A stretch of DNA of 64,000 nucleotides from positions 72,769,501-72,833,500 of the forward strand of contig CM056574.1 of the NCBI GenBank assembly GCA_029721435.1. The letters run 5' to 3'. The translations under genes and the position numbers were made by a program. This DNA comes from Gymnothorax reevesii. Lineage: Eukaryota > Chordata > Actinopteri > Anguilliformes > Muraenidae. Positions 14,501-27,399 of this stretch are shown here, in pieces (the stretch's first letter is position 1; each line of letters opens with the position of its first letter). Under the pieces are notes generated by a model, which was given only the letters and a program-made list of their open reading frames with translations, was not told the origin of the DNA and made no database searches.

Positions 14501-16850
14501 TCACTTCAGAAGCTTATATTCACTTCAGAAATTGGCCATACAAGCACATTGGACCAATCGATACAATATATGCAATGCACTGTGATCTGAAGCTGTTCCC
14601 TGGCCAGAAGCACGCACAGTTTCACATTCTGAGCTTAAAACCTCAAAGAAGCGTGTTTTAATGAAAGCACGTATAGCCACAGTTTCAGCGCTCTAGTGCG
14701 CTTCCTTACAGAGATACGAGCATATTCACTCCAATTCAGTAATATAGACACAATTCACTGAAGTTGTTCACTTTCCCACTGAGTAACACACAGAATGGAC
14801 ATTTCTGACAAGCAAATCTTAAAAAAAGAAAGTTTTTGAAAAAGTGCATATCTTCACTTCAGAAGCTTACATTCACTTCCAAAATTGGCCATACAAGCAC
14901 ATTGGACCAATCGATACAATATATGCAATGCACTGTGATCTGAAGCTGTTCCCAGGCCAGAAACACGCTCAGATTCACGTTCTGAGCTTAAAACCTCAAA
15001 GAAGCATGTTTTCATGAAAGTGCGTATAGCCACAGTTTCAGCGCTCTAGCTCGCTTTCTTACAGAGATAAACGCATATTCACTCCAATTCAGTCATATTG
15101 TCACAATTCACTCAAGTTTGTCACTTTCCCACTAAGTAACACAGAGAAAGGACATTTTTGACAAGCAAAATTAAAAAAAAGAAAGTTTTTGAAAAAGTGC
15201 ATATCTTCACTTCAGAAGCTTATATTCACTTCCAAATGGCCATACAAGCACATTGGACCAAACGATACCATATATGCATTGCACTGTGATCTGAAGCTGC
15301 TGCCAGGCCGGAAACACGCTCAGATTCACGTTCTGAGCTTAAAACCTCAAAGAAGCATGTTTTCATGAAAGTGCGTATCGCCACAGTTTCAGCGCTCTTG
15401 CTCGCTTTCTTACAGAAATAAACGCATATTCACTCCAATTCAGTCATATTGTCACAATTCACTCAAGTTTGTCACTTTCCCACTAAGTTACACACAGAAA
15501 GGACATTTTTGACAAGAAAAAACTAAAAAAAAGAAAGTTTTTGAAAAAGTGCATATCTTCACTTCAGAAGCTTCTATTCACTTCCAATTGGCCATACAAG
15601 CGCATTGGAACAAACGATACAATATATGCATTGCACTGTGATCTGAAGCTGTTGCCAGGCCAGAAACACGCTCAGATTCACGTTCTGAGCTTAAAACCTC
15701 AAAGAAGCATGTTTTCATGAAAGAGCGTATCGCCACAGTTTCAGCGCTCTAGCTCGCTTTCTTACAGAGATAAACGCATATTCACTCCAATTCAGTCATA
15801 TTGTCACAATTCACTCAAGTTTGTCACTTTCCCACTAAGTTACACACAGAAAGGACATTTTTGACAAGAAAAAACTAAAAAAAAGAAAGTTTTTGAAAAA
15901 GTGCATATCTTCACTTCAGAAGCTTATATTCACTTCCAAATGGCCATACAAGGACATTGGAACAAACGATACAATATATGCATTGCACTGTGATCTGAAG
16001 CTGTTGCCAGGCCAGAAACACGCTCAGATTCACGTTCTGAGCTTAAAACCTCAAAGAAGCATGTTTTCATGAAAGTGCGTATAGCCACAGTTTCAGCGCT
16101 CTAGCTCGCTTTCTGACAGAGATAAACGCATATTCACTCCAATTCAGTCATATTGTCACAATTCACTCAAGTTTGTCACTTTCCCACTAAGTTACACACA
16201 GAAAGGACATTTTTGACAAGCAAAACTAAAAAAAAGAAAGTTTTTGAAAAAGTACATATCTTCACTTCAGAAGCTTATATTCACTTAAAATTGGCCATAC
16301 AAGCACATTGGACGAATCGATACAATATATGCAATGCACTGTGATCTGAAGCTGTTCCCAGGCCAGAAACACGCTCAGATTCACGTTCTGAGCTTAAAAC
16401 CTCAAAGAAGCATGTTTTCATGAAAGTGCGTATAGCCACAGTTTCAGCGCTCTAGCTCGCTTTCTTACAGAGATAAACGCATATTCACTCCAATTCAGTC
16501 ATATTGTCACAATTCACTCAAGTTTGTCACTTTCCCACTAAGTTACACACAGAAAGGACATTTTTGACAAGAAAAAACTAAAAAAAAGAAAGTTTTTGAA
16601 AAAGTGCATATCTTCACTTCAGAAGCTTATATTCACTTCCAAATGGCCATACAAGCACATTGGACCAAACGATACCATATATGCATTGCACTGTGATCTG
16701 AAGCTGCTGCCAGGCCGGAAACACGCTCAGATTCACGTTCTGAGCTTAAAACCTCAAAGAAGCATGTTTTCATTAAAGTGCGTATCGCCACAGTTTCAGC
16801 GCTCTTGCTCGCTTTCTTACAGAAATAAACGCATATTCACTCCAATTCAG
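11584..16850. repeat. Higher-order repeat, 15-mer, copy 2 (5267 bp)
   Basis: Second copy of the 15-monomer unit. Isolated differences from copy 1 include TTTCCCACTG near 13019 (copy 1 TTTCTCACTG), AGAAGCATG near 15003 (copy 1 AGAAGAATG) and GCGCATTGG near 15601 (copy 1 GCACATTGG). Identity ends near 16703, where this copy continues GCTGCTGCC while copy 1 has GCTGTTGCC near 11437. Confidence 0.91.
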
Positions 16851-17596
16851 TCATATTGTCACAATTCACTCAAGTTTGTCACTTTCCCACTAAGTTACAC
16901 ACAGAAAGGACATTTTTGACAAGAAAAAACTAAAAAAAAGAAAGTTTTTGAAAAAGTGCATATCTTCACTTCAGAAGCTTCTATTCACTTCCAATTGGCC
17001 ATACAAGCACATTGGAACAAACGATACAATATATGCATTGCACTGTGATCTGAAGCTGTTGCCAGGCCAGAAACACGCTCAGATTCACGTTCTGAGCTTA
17101 AAACCTCAAAGAAGCATGTTTTCATGAAAGTGCGTATCGCCACAGTTTCAGCGCTCTAGCGCGCTTCCTTACAGAGATAAACGCATATTCACTCCAATTC
17201 AGTCATATTGTCACAATTCACTCAAGTTTGTCACTTTCCCACTAAGTTACACACAGAAAGGACATTTTTGACAAGAAAAAACTAAAAAAAAGAAAGTTTT
17301 TGAAAAAGTGCATATCTTCACTTCAGAAGCTTATATTCACTTCCAATTGGCCATACAAGCACATTGGAACAAACGATACAATATATGCATTGCACTGTGA
17401 TCTGAAGCTGTTGCCAGGCCAGAAACACGCTCAGATTCACGTTCTGAGCTTAAAACCTCAAAGAAGCATGTTTTCATGAAAGTGCGTATCGCCACAGTTT
17501 CAGCGCTCTAGCTCGCTTTCTTCCAGAGATTAACGCATATTCACTCCAATTCAGTCATATTGTCACAATTCACTCAAGTCTGTCACTTTCCCACTA

Positions 17597-19351
17597 AGTT
17601 ACACACAGAAAGGACATTTTTGACAAGAAAAAACTAAAAAAAAGAAAGTTTTTGAAAAAGTGCATATCTTCACTTCAGAAGCTTATATTCACTTAAAATT
17701 GGCCATACAAGCACATTGGACAAATCGATACAATATATGCAATGCACTGTGTTCTGAAGCTGTTCCCAGGCCAGAAACACGCTCAGATTCACGTTCTGAG
17801 CTTAAAACCTCAAAGAAGCATGTTTTCATGAAAGTGCGTATAGCCACAGTTTTAGCGCTCTAGCTCGCTTTCTTACAGAGATAAACGCATATTCACTCCA
17901 ATTCAGTCATATTGTCACAATTCACTCAAGTTTGTCACTTTCCTACTAAGTTACACACAGAAAGGACATTTTTGACAAGAAAAAACTAAAAAAAAGAAAG
18001 TTTTTGAAAAAGTGCATATCTTCACTTCAGAAGCTTATATTCACTTCCAAAAGGCCATACAAGCACATTGGACCAAATGATACCATATATGCATTGCACT
18101 GTGATCTGAAGCTGCTGCCAGGCCAGAAACACGCTCAGATTCACGTTCTGAGCTTAAAACCTCAAAGAAGCATGTTTTCATGAAAGTGCGTATAGCCTCA
18201 GTTTCAGCGCTCTACCTCGCTTTCTTCCAGAGATAAACGCATATTCACTCCAATTCAGTCATATTGTCACAATTCACTCAAGTTTGTCACTTTCCCACTG
18301 GGTTACACACAGAAAGGACATTTTTGACAAGCAAAACTAAAAAAAAGAAAGTTTTTGAAAAAGTGCATATCTTCACTTCAGAAGCTTATATTCACTTCCA
18401 AATGGCCATACAAGCACATTGGACCAATCGATACCATATAAGCATTGCACTGTGATCTGAAGCTGTTCCCAGGCTAGAAACACGCTCAGATTCACGTTCT
18501 GAGCTTAAAACCTCAAAGAAGCGTGTTTCCATGAAAGTGCGTATAGCCACAGTTTCAGCGCTCTAGCGCGCTTCCTAACAGAGATACGAGCATATTCACT
18601 CGAATTCAGTAATATAGTCACAATTCACTGAAGTTGTTCACTTTCCCACTGAGTAACACACAGAATGGACATTTCTGACAAGCAAATCTAAAAAAAAGAA
18701 AGTTTTTGAAAAAGTGCATATCTTCACTTCAGAAGCTTATATTCACTTCCAAATGGCCATACAAGCACATTGGACCAATCGATACCATATAAGCATTGCA
18801 CTGTGATCTGAAGCTGTTCCCAGGCTAGAAACACGCTCAGATTCACGTTCTGAGGTTAAAACCTCAAAGAAGTGTGTTTCCATGAACGTGCGTATAGCCA
18901 CAGTTTCAGCGCTCTAGCGCGCTTCCTTACAGAGATACGAGCATATTCACTCCAATTCAGTAATATAGTCACAATTCACTGAAGTTGTTCACTTTCCCAC
19001 TGAGTAACACACAGAATGGACATTTCTGACAAGCAAATCTAAAAAAAAGAAAGTTTTTGAAAAAGTGCATATCTTCACTTCAGAAGCTTCTATTCACTTC
19101 CAAATGGCCATACAAGGACATTGGAACAAACGATACAATATATGCATTGCACTGTGATCAGAAGCTGTTGCCAGGCCGGAAACACGCTCAGATTCACGTC
19201 CTGAGCTTCAAACCTCAAAGAAGCATGTTTTCATGAAAGTGCGTATAGCCACAGTTTCAGCGCTCTACTCGCTTTCTGACAGAGATAAACGCATATTCAC
19301 TCCAATTCAGTCATATTGTCACATTCACTCAAGTTTGTCACTTTCCCACGA
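17597..19351. repeat. Higher-order repeat, 5-mer, copy 1 (1755 bp)
   Basis: Five monomers recur with a shift of 1755 bp: the monomer with CACTTAAAATTGG at 17690 recurs at 19445, and the monomer starting near 18264 recurs near 20019. The left limit is set by mismatches at 17580 and 17594 against 19335 and 19349. Confidence 0.88.
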
Positions 19352-21137
19352 AGTTACACACAGAAAGGACATTTTTGACAAGAAAAAACTAAAAAAAAGA
19401 AAGTTTTTGAAAAAGTGCATATCTTCACTTCAGAAGCTTATATTCACTTAAAATTGGCCATACAAGCACATTGGACAAATCGATACAATATATGCAATGC
19501 ACTGTGTTCTGAAGCTGTTCCCAGGCCAGAAACACGCTCAGATTCACGTTCTGAGCTTAAAACCTCAAAGAAGCATGTTTTCATGAAAGTGCGTATAGCC
19601 ACAGTTTTAGCGCTCTAGCTCGCTTTCTTACAGAGATAAACGCATATTCACTCCAATTCAGTCATATTGTCACAATTCACTCAAGTTTGTCACTTTCCTA
19701 CTAAGTTACACACAGAAAGGACATTTTTGACAAGAAAAAACTAAAAAAAAGAAAGTTTTTGAAAAAGTGCATATCTTCACTTCAGAAGCTTATATTCACT
19801 TCCAAAAGGCCATACAAGCACATTGGACCAAATGATACCATATATGCATTGCACTGTGATCTGAAGCTGTTCCCAGGCTAGAAACACGCTCAGATTCACG
19901 TTCTGAGCTTAAAACCTCAAAGAAGCGTGTTTCCATGAAAGTGCGTATAGCCTCAGTTTCAGCGCTCTACCTCGCTTTCTTCCAGAGATAAACGCATATT
20001 CACTCCAATTCAGTCATATTGTCACAATTCACTCAAGTTTGTCACTTTCCCACTGGGTTACACACAGAAAGGACATTTTTGACAAGCAAAACTAAAAAAA
20101 AGAAAGTTTTTGAAAAAGTGCATATCTTCACTTCAGAAGCTTATATTCACTTCCAAATGGCCATACAAGCACATTGGACCAATCGATACCATATAAGCAT
20201 TGCACTGTGATCTGAAGCTGTTCCCAGGCTAGAAACACGCTCAGATTCACGTTCTGAGCTTAAAACCTCAAAGAAGCGTGTTTCCATGAAAGTGCGTATA
20301 GCCACAGTTTCAGCGCTCTAGCGCGCTTCCTAACAGAGATACGAGCATATTCACTCGAATTCAGTAATATAGTCACAATTCACTGAAGTTGTTCACTTTC
20401 CCACTGAGTAACACACAGAATGGACATTTCTGACAAGCAAATCTAAAAAAAAGAAAGTTTTTGAAAAAGTGCATATCTTCACTTCAGAAGCTTATATTCA
20501 CTTCCAAATGGCCATACAAGCACATTGGACCAATCGATACCATATAAGCATTGCACTGTGATCTGAAGCTGTTCCCAGGCTAGAAACACGCTCAGATTCA
20601 CGTTCTGAGGTTAAAACCTCAAAGAAGTGTGTTTCCATGAACGTGCGTATAGCCACAGTTTCAGCGCTCTAGCGCGCTTCCTTACAGAGATACGAGCATA
20701 TTCACTCCAATTCAGTAATATAGTCACAATTCACTGAAGTTGTTCACTTTCCCACTGAGTAACACACAGAATGGACATTTCTGACAAGCAAATCTAAAAA
20801 AAAGAAAGTTTTTGAAAAAGTGCATATCTTCACTTCAGAAGCTTCTATTCACTTCCAAATGGCCATACAAGGACATTGGAACAAACGATACAATATATGC
20901 ATTGCACTGTGATCAGAAGCTGTTGCCAGGCCGGAAACACGCTCAGATTCACGTCCTGAGCTTCAAACCTCAAAGAAGCATGTTTTCATGAAAGTGCGTA
21001 TAGCCACAGTTTCAGCGCTCTACTCGCTTTCTGACAGAGATAAACGCATATTCACTCCAATTCAGTCATATTGTCACATTCACTCAAGTTTGTCACTTTC
21101 CCACGAAGTTACACACAGAAAGGACATTTTTGACAAG
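19352..21137. repeat. Higher-order repeat, 5-mer, copy 2, with a conversion-like patch
   Basis: Second copy of the 5-monomer unit. It matches copy 1 except for a cluster of differences confined to about 19868-19936, where it carries GTTCCCAGGCTAG and GCGTGTTTCCATG instead of GCTGCCAGGCCAG and GCATGTTTTCATG. The patch equals the sequence of the next monomer (about 20217-20286). Homology ends near 21137, where GACAAGC replaces GACAAGA. Confidence 0.86.
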
Positions 21138-21429
21138 CAAAACTAAAAAAAAGAAAGTTTTTGAAAAGTACATATCTTCACTTCAGAAGCTTATATTCAC
21201 TTCAGAAATTGGCCATACAAGCACATTGGACCAATCGATACAATATATGCAATGCACTGTGATCTGAAGCTGTTCCCTGGCCAGAAGCACGCACAGTTTC
21301 ACATTCTGAGCTTAAAACCTCAAAGAAGCGTGTTTTAATGAAAGCACGTATAGCCACAGTTTCAGCGCTCTAGCTCGCTTTCTTACAGAGATAAACGCAT
21401 ATTCACTCCAATTCAGTCATATTGTCACA

Positions 21430-23830
21430 TTCACTCAAGTTTGTCACTTTCCCACTAAGTTACACACAGAAAGGACATTTTTGACAAGAAAAAACTAAAA
21501 AAAAGAAAGTTTTTGAAAAAGTGCATATCTTCACTTCAGAAGCTTCTATTCACTTCCAATTGGCCATACAAGCACATTGGAACAAACGATACAATATATG
21601 CATTGCACTGTGATCTGAAGCTGTTGCCAGGCCAGAAACACGCTCAGATTCACGTTCTGAGCTTAAAACCTCAAAGAAGCATGTTTTCATGAAAGTGCGT
21701 ATCGCCACAGTTTCAGCGCTCTAGCTCGCTTTCTTACAGAGATAAACGCATATTCACTCCAATTCAGTCATATTGTCACAATTCACTCAAGTCTGTCACT
21801 TTCCCACTAAGTTACACACAGAAAGGACATTTTTGACAAGAAAAAACTAAAAAAAAGAAAGTTTTTGAAAAAGTGCATATCTTCACTTCAGAAGCTTCTA
21901 TTCACTTCCATTTGGCCATACAAGCACATTGTAACAAACGATACAATATATGCATTGCACTGTGATCTGAAGCTGTTGCCAGGGCAGAAACACGCTCAGA
22001 TTCACGTTCTGAGCTTAAAACCTCAAAGAAGCATGTTTTCATGAAAGTGCGTATAGCCACAGTTTCAGCGCTCTAGCTCGCTTTCTTACAGAGATAAACG
22101 CATATTCACTCCAATTCAGTCATATTGTCACAATTCACTCAAGTTTGTCACTTTCCCACTAAGTTACACACAGAAAGGACATTTTTGACAAGCAAAACTA
22201 AAAAAAAGAAAGTTTTTGAAAAAGTGCATATCTTCACTTCAGAAGCTTATATTCACTTCCAAATGGTCATACAAGCACATTGGACCAATCGATACCATAT
22301 AAGCATTGCACTGTGATCTGAAGCTGTTCCCAGGCCAGAAACACGCTCAGATTCACGTTCTGAGCTTAAAACCTCAAAGAAGCGTGTTTCCATGAAAGTG
22401 CGTATAGCCACAGTTTCAGCGCTCTAGCGCGCTTCCTTACAGAGATAAACGCATATTCACTCCAATTCAGTCATATTGTCACAATTCACTCAAGTTTGTC
22501 ACTTTCCCACTAAGTTACACACAGAAAGGACATTTTTGACAAGAAAAAACTAAAAAAAAGAAAGTTTTTGAAAAAGTGCATATCTTCACTTCAGAAGCTT
22601 CTATTCACTTCCATTTGGCCATACAAGCACATTGGAATAAACGATACAATATATGCATTGCACTGTGATCTGAAGCTGTTGCCAGGCCAGAAACACGCTC
22701 AGATTCACGTTCTGAGCTTAAAACCTCAAAGAAGCATGTTTTCATGAAAGTGCGTATCGCCACAGTTTCAGCGCTCTAGCTCGCTTTCTTACAGAGATAA
22801 ACGCATATTCACTCCAATTCAGTCATATTGTCACAATTCACTCAAGTCTGTCACTTTCCCACTAAGTTACACACAGAAAGGACATTTTTGACAAGAAAAA
22901 ACTAAAAAAAAGAAAGTTTTTGAAAAAGTGCATCTCTTCACTTCAGAAGCTTATATTCACTTAAAATTGGCCATACAAGCACATTGGACCAATCGATACA
23001 ATATATGCAATGCACTGTGTTCTGAAGCTGTTCCCAGGCCAGAAACACACTCAGATTCACGTTCTGAGCTTAAAACCTCAAAGAAGCATGTTTTCATGAA
23101 AGTGCGTATAGCCACAGTTTCAGCGCTCTAGCTCGCTTTCTTACAGAGATAAACGCATATTCACTCCAATTCAGTCATATTGTCACAATTCACTCAAGTT
23201 TGTCACTTTCTCACTAAGTTACACACAGAAAGGACATTTTTGACAAGCAAAACTAAAAAAAAGAAAGTTTTTGAAAAGTACATATCTTCACTTCAGAAGC
23301 TTATATTCACTTAAAATTGGCCATAAAAGCCATTGGACCAAACGATACCATATACGCATTGCATTGTGATCTGAAGCTGTTCCCAGGCCAGAAACACGCT
23401 CAGATTCACGTTCTGAGCTTAAAACCTCAAAGAAGCATGTTTCCATGAAAGTGCGTATAGCCACAGTTTCAGCGCTCTAGCTCGCTTTCTTACAGAGATA
23501 AACGCATATTCACTCCAATTCAGTCATATTGTCACAATTCACTCAAGTTTGTCACTTTCCCACTGGGTTACACACAGAATGGACATTTTTGACAAGCGAA
23601 ACCAAAAAAAAGAAAGTTTTTGAAAAGTACATATCTTCACTTCAGAAGCTTATATTCACTTAAAATTGGCCATACAAGCACATTGGACCAATCGATACAA
23701 CATATGCAATGCACTGTGATCTGAAGCTGTTCCCTGGCCAGAAGCACGCACAGTTTCACATTCTGACCTTAAAACCTCAAGGAAGCGTGTTTTCATGAAA
23801 GCACGTATAGCCACAGTTTCAGCGCTCTAG
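21430..23830. repeat. Seven-monomer block repeated 5972 bp downstream, copy 1
   Basis: This block matches about 27400-29800 at a constant offset of 5972 bp. Both contain the rare monomer reading CATAAAAGCCATTGG (about 23323 and 29295), the variant CATATACGCATTGCATTG, and a CAACATATGCAATGC monomer in the same order. The copies differ at scattered positions, more than the tandem units further left, so this duplication looks older. The edges are approximate. Confidence 0.75.
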
Positions 23831-26800
23831 CGCGCTTCCTTACAGAGATAAACGCATATTCACTCCAATTCAGTCATATTGTCACAATTCACTCAAGTTT
23901 GTCACTTTCCCACTAAGTTACACACAGAAAGGACATTTTTGACAAGCAAAACTAAAAAAAAGAAAGTTTTTGAAAAAGTGCATATCTTCACTTCAGAGGC
24001 TTATATTCACTTCCAAATGGCCATACAAGCACATTGGACCAATCGATACCATATAAGCATTGCACTGTGATCTGAAGCTGTTCCCAGGCCAGAAACACGC
24101 TCAGATTCACGTTCTGAGCTTAAAACCTCAAAGAAGCGTGTTTCCATGAAAGTGCGTATAGCCACAGTTTCAGCGCTCTAGCGCGCTTCCTTACAGAGAT
24201 AAACGCATATTCACTCCAATTCAGTCATATTGTCACAATTCACTCAAGTTTGTCACTTTCCCACTAAGTTACACACAGAAAGGACATTTTTGACGAGAAA
24301 AAACTAAAAAAAAGAAAGTTTTTGAAAAAGTGCATATCTTCACTTCAGAAGCTTATATTCACTTCCAATTGGCCATACAAGCACATTGGAACAAACGATA
24401 CAATATATGCATTGCACTGTGATCTGAAGCTGTTGCCAGGCCAGAAACACGCTCAGATTCACGTTCTGAGCTAAAAACCTCAAAGAAGCATGTTTTCATG
24501 AATGTGCGTATCGCCACAGTTTCAGCGCTCTAGCTCGCTTTCTGACAGAGATAAACGCATATTCACTCCAATTCAGTCATATTGTCACAATTCACTCAAG
24601 TCTGTCACTTTCCCACTAAGTTACACACAGAAAGGACATTTTTGACAAGAAAAAACTAAAAAAAAGAAAGTTTTTGAAAAAGTGCATATCTTCACTTCAG
24701 AAGCTTATATTCACTTAAAATTGGCCATACAAGCACATTGGACAAATCGATACAATATATGCAATGCACTGTGTTCTGAAGCTGTTCCCAGGCCAGAAAC
24801 ATGCTCAGATTCACGTTCTGAGCTTAAAACCTCAAAGAAGCATGTTTTCATGAAAGTGCGTATAGCCACAGTTTTAGCGCTCTAGCTCGCTTTCTTACAG
24901 AGATAAACGCATATTCACTCCAATTCAGTCATATTGTCACAATTCACTCAAGTTTGTCACTTTCCTACTAAGTTACACACAGAAAGGACATTTTTGACAA
25001 GAAAAAACTAAAAAAAAGAAAGTTTTTGAAAAAGTGCATATCTTCACTTCAGAAGCTTATATTCACTTCCAAAAGGCCATACAAGCACATTGGACCAAAT
25101 GATACCATATATGCATTGCACTGTGATCTGAAGCTGCTGCCAGGCCAGAAACACGCTCAGATTCACGTTCTGAGCTTAAAACCTCAAAGAAGCATGTTTT
25201 CATGAAAGTGCGTATAGCCTCAGTTTCAGCGCTCTACCTCGCTTTCTTCCAGAGATAAACGCATATTCACTCCAATTCAGTCATATTGTCACAATTCACT
25301 CAAGTTGTTCACTTTCCTACTAAGTTACACACAGAAAGGACATTTTTGACAAGAAAAAACTAAAAAAAAGAAAGTTTTTGAAAAAGTGCATATCTTCACT
25401 TCAGAAGCTTATATTCACTTCCAAAAGGCCATACAAGCACATTGGACCAAATGATACCATATATGCATTGCACTGTGATCTGAAGCTGCTGCCAGGCCAG
25501 AAACACGCTCAGATTCACGTTCTGAGCTTAAAACCTCAAAGAAGCGTGTTTCCATGAAAGTGCGTATAGCCACAGTTTCAGCGCTCTCGCGCGCTTCCTT
25601 ACAGAGATACGAGCATATTCACTCGAATTCAGTAATATAGTCACAATTCACTGAAGTTGTTCACTTTCCCACTGAGTAACACACAGAATGGACATTTCTG
25701 ACAAGCAAATCTAAAAAAAAGAAAGTTTTTGAAAAAGTGCATATCTTCACTTCAGAAGCTTATATTCACTTCCAAATGGCCATACAAGCACATTGGACCA
25801 ATCGATACCATATAAGCATTGCACTGTGATCTGAAGCTGTTCCCAGGCTAGAAACATGCTCAGATTCACGTTCTGAGCTTAAAACCTCAAAGAAGTGTGT
25901 TTCCATGAACGTGCGTATAGCCACAGTTTCAGCGCTCTAGCGCGCTTCCTTACAGAGATACGAGCATATTCACTCCAATTCAGTAATATAGTCACAATTC
26001 ACTGAAGTTGTTCACTTTCCCACTGAGTAACACACAGAATGGACATTTCTGACAAGCAAATCTAAAAAAAAGAAAGTTTTTGAAAAAGTGCATATCTTCA
26101 CTTCAGAAGCTTCTATTCACTTCCAAATGGCCATACAAGGACATTGGAACAAACGATACAATATATGCATTGCACTGTGATCTGAAGCTGTTGCCAGGCC
26201 GGAAACACGCTCAGATTCACGTTCTGAGCTTAAAACCTCAAAGAAGCATGTTTTCATGAAAGTGCGTATAGCCACAGTTTCAGCGCTCTACTCGCTTTCT
26301 TACAGAGATAAACGCATATTCACTCCAATTCAGTCATATTGTCACATTCACTCAAGTTTGTCACTTTCCCACGAAGTTACACACAGAAAGGACATTTTTG
26401 ACAAGCAAAACTAAAAAAAAGAAAGTTTTTGAAAAGTACATATCTTCACTTCAGAAGCTTATATTCACTTCAAAAATTGGCCATACAAGCACATTGGACC
26501 AATCGATACAATATATGCAATGCACTGTGATCTGAAGCTGTTCCCTGGCCAGAAGCACGCACAGTTTCACATTCTGAGCTTAAAACCTCAAAGAAGCGTG
26601 TTTTAATGAAAGCACGTATAGCCACAGTTTCAGCGCTCTAGCGCGCTTCCTTACAGAGATACGAGCATATTCACTCCAATTCAGTAATATAGACACAATT
26701 CACTGAAGTTGTTCACTTTCCCACTGAGTAACACACAGAATGGACATTTCTGACAAGCAAATCTTAAAAAAAGAAAGTTTTTGAAAAAGTGCATATCTTC

Positions 26801-27399
26801 ACTTCAGAAGCTTATATTCACTTCCAAAATTGGCCATACAAGCACATTGGACCAATCGATACAATATATGCAATGCACTGTGATCTGAAGCTGTTCCCAG
26901 GCCAGAAACACGCTCAGATTCACGTTCTGAGCTTAAAACCTCAAAGAAGCATGTTTTCATGAAAGTGCGTATAGCCACAGTTTCAGCGCTCTAGCTCGCT
27001 TTCTTACAGAGATAAACGCATATTCACTCCAATTCAGTCATATTGTCACAATTCACTCAAGTTTCTCACTTTCCCACTAAGTAACACAGAGAAAGGACAT
27101 TTTTGACAAGCAAAATTAAAAAAAGAAAGTTTTTGAAAAAGTGCATATCTTCACTTCAGAAGCTTATATTCACTTCCAAATGGCCATACAAGCACATTGG
27201 ACCAAACGATACCATATATGCATTGCACTGTGATCTGAAGCTGCTGCCAGGCCGGAAACACGCTCAGATTCACGTTCTGAGCTTAAAACCTCAAAGAAGC
27301 ATGTTTTCATGAAAGTGCGTATCGCCACAGTTTCAGCGCTCTTGCTCGCTTTCTTACAGAAATAAACGCATATTCACTCCAATTCAGTCATATTGTCAC

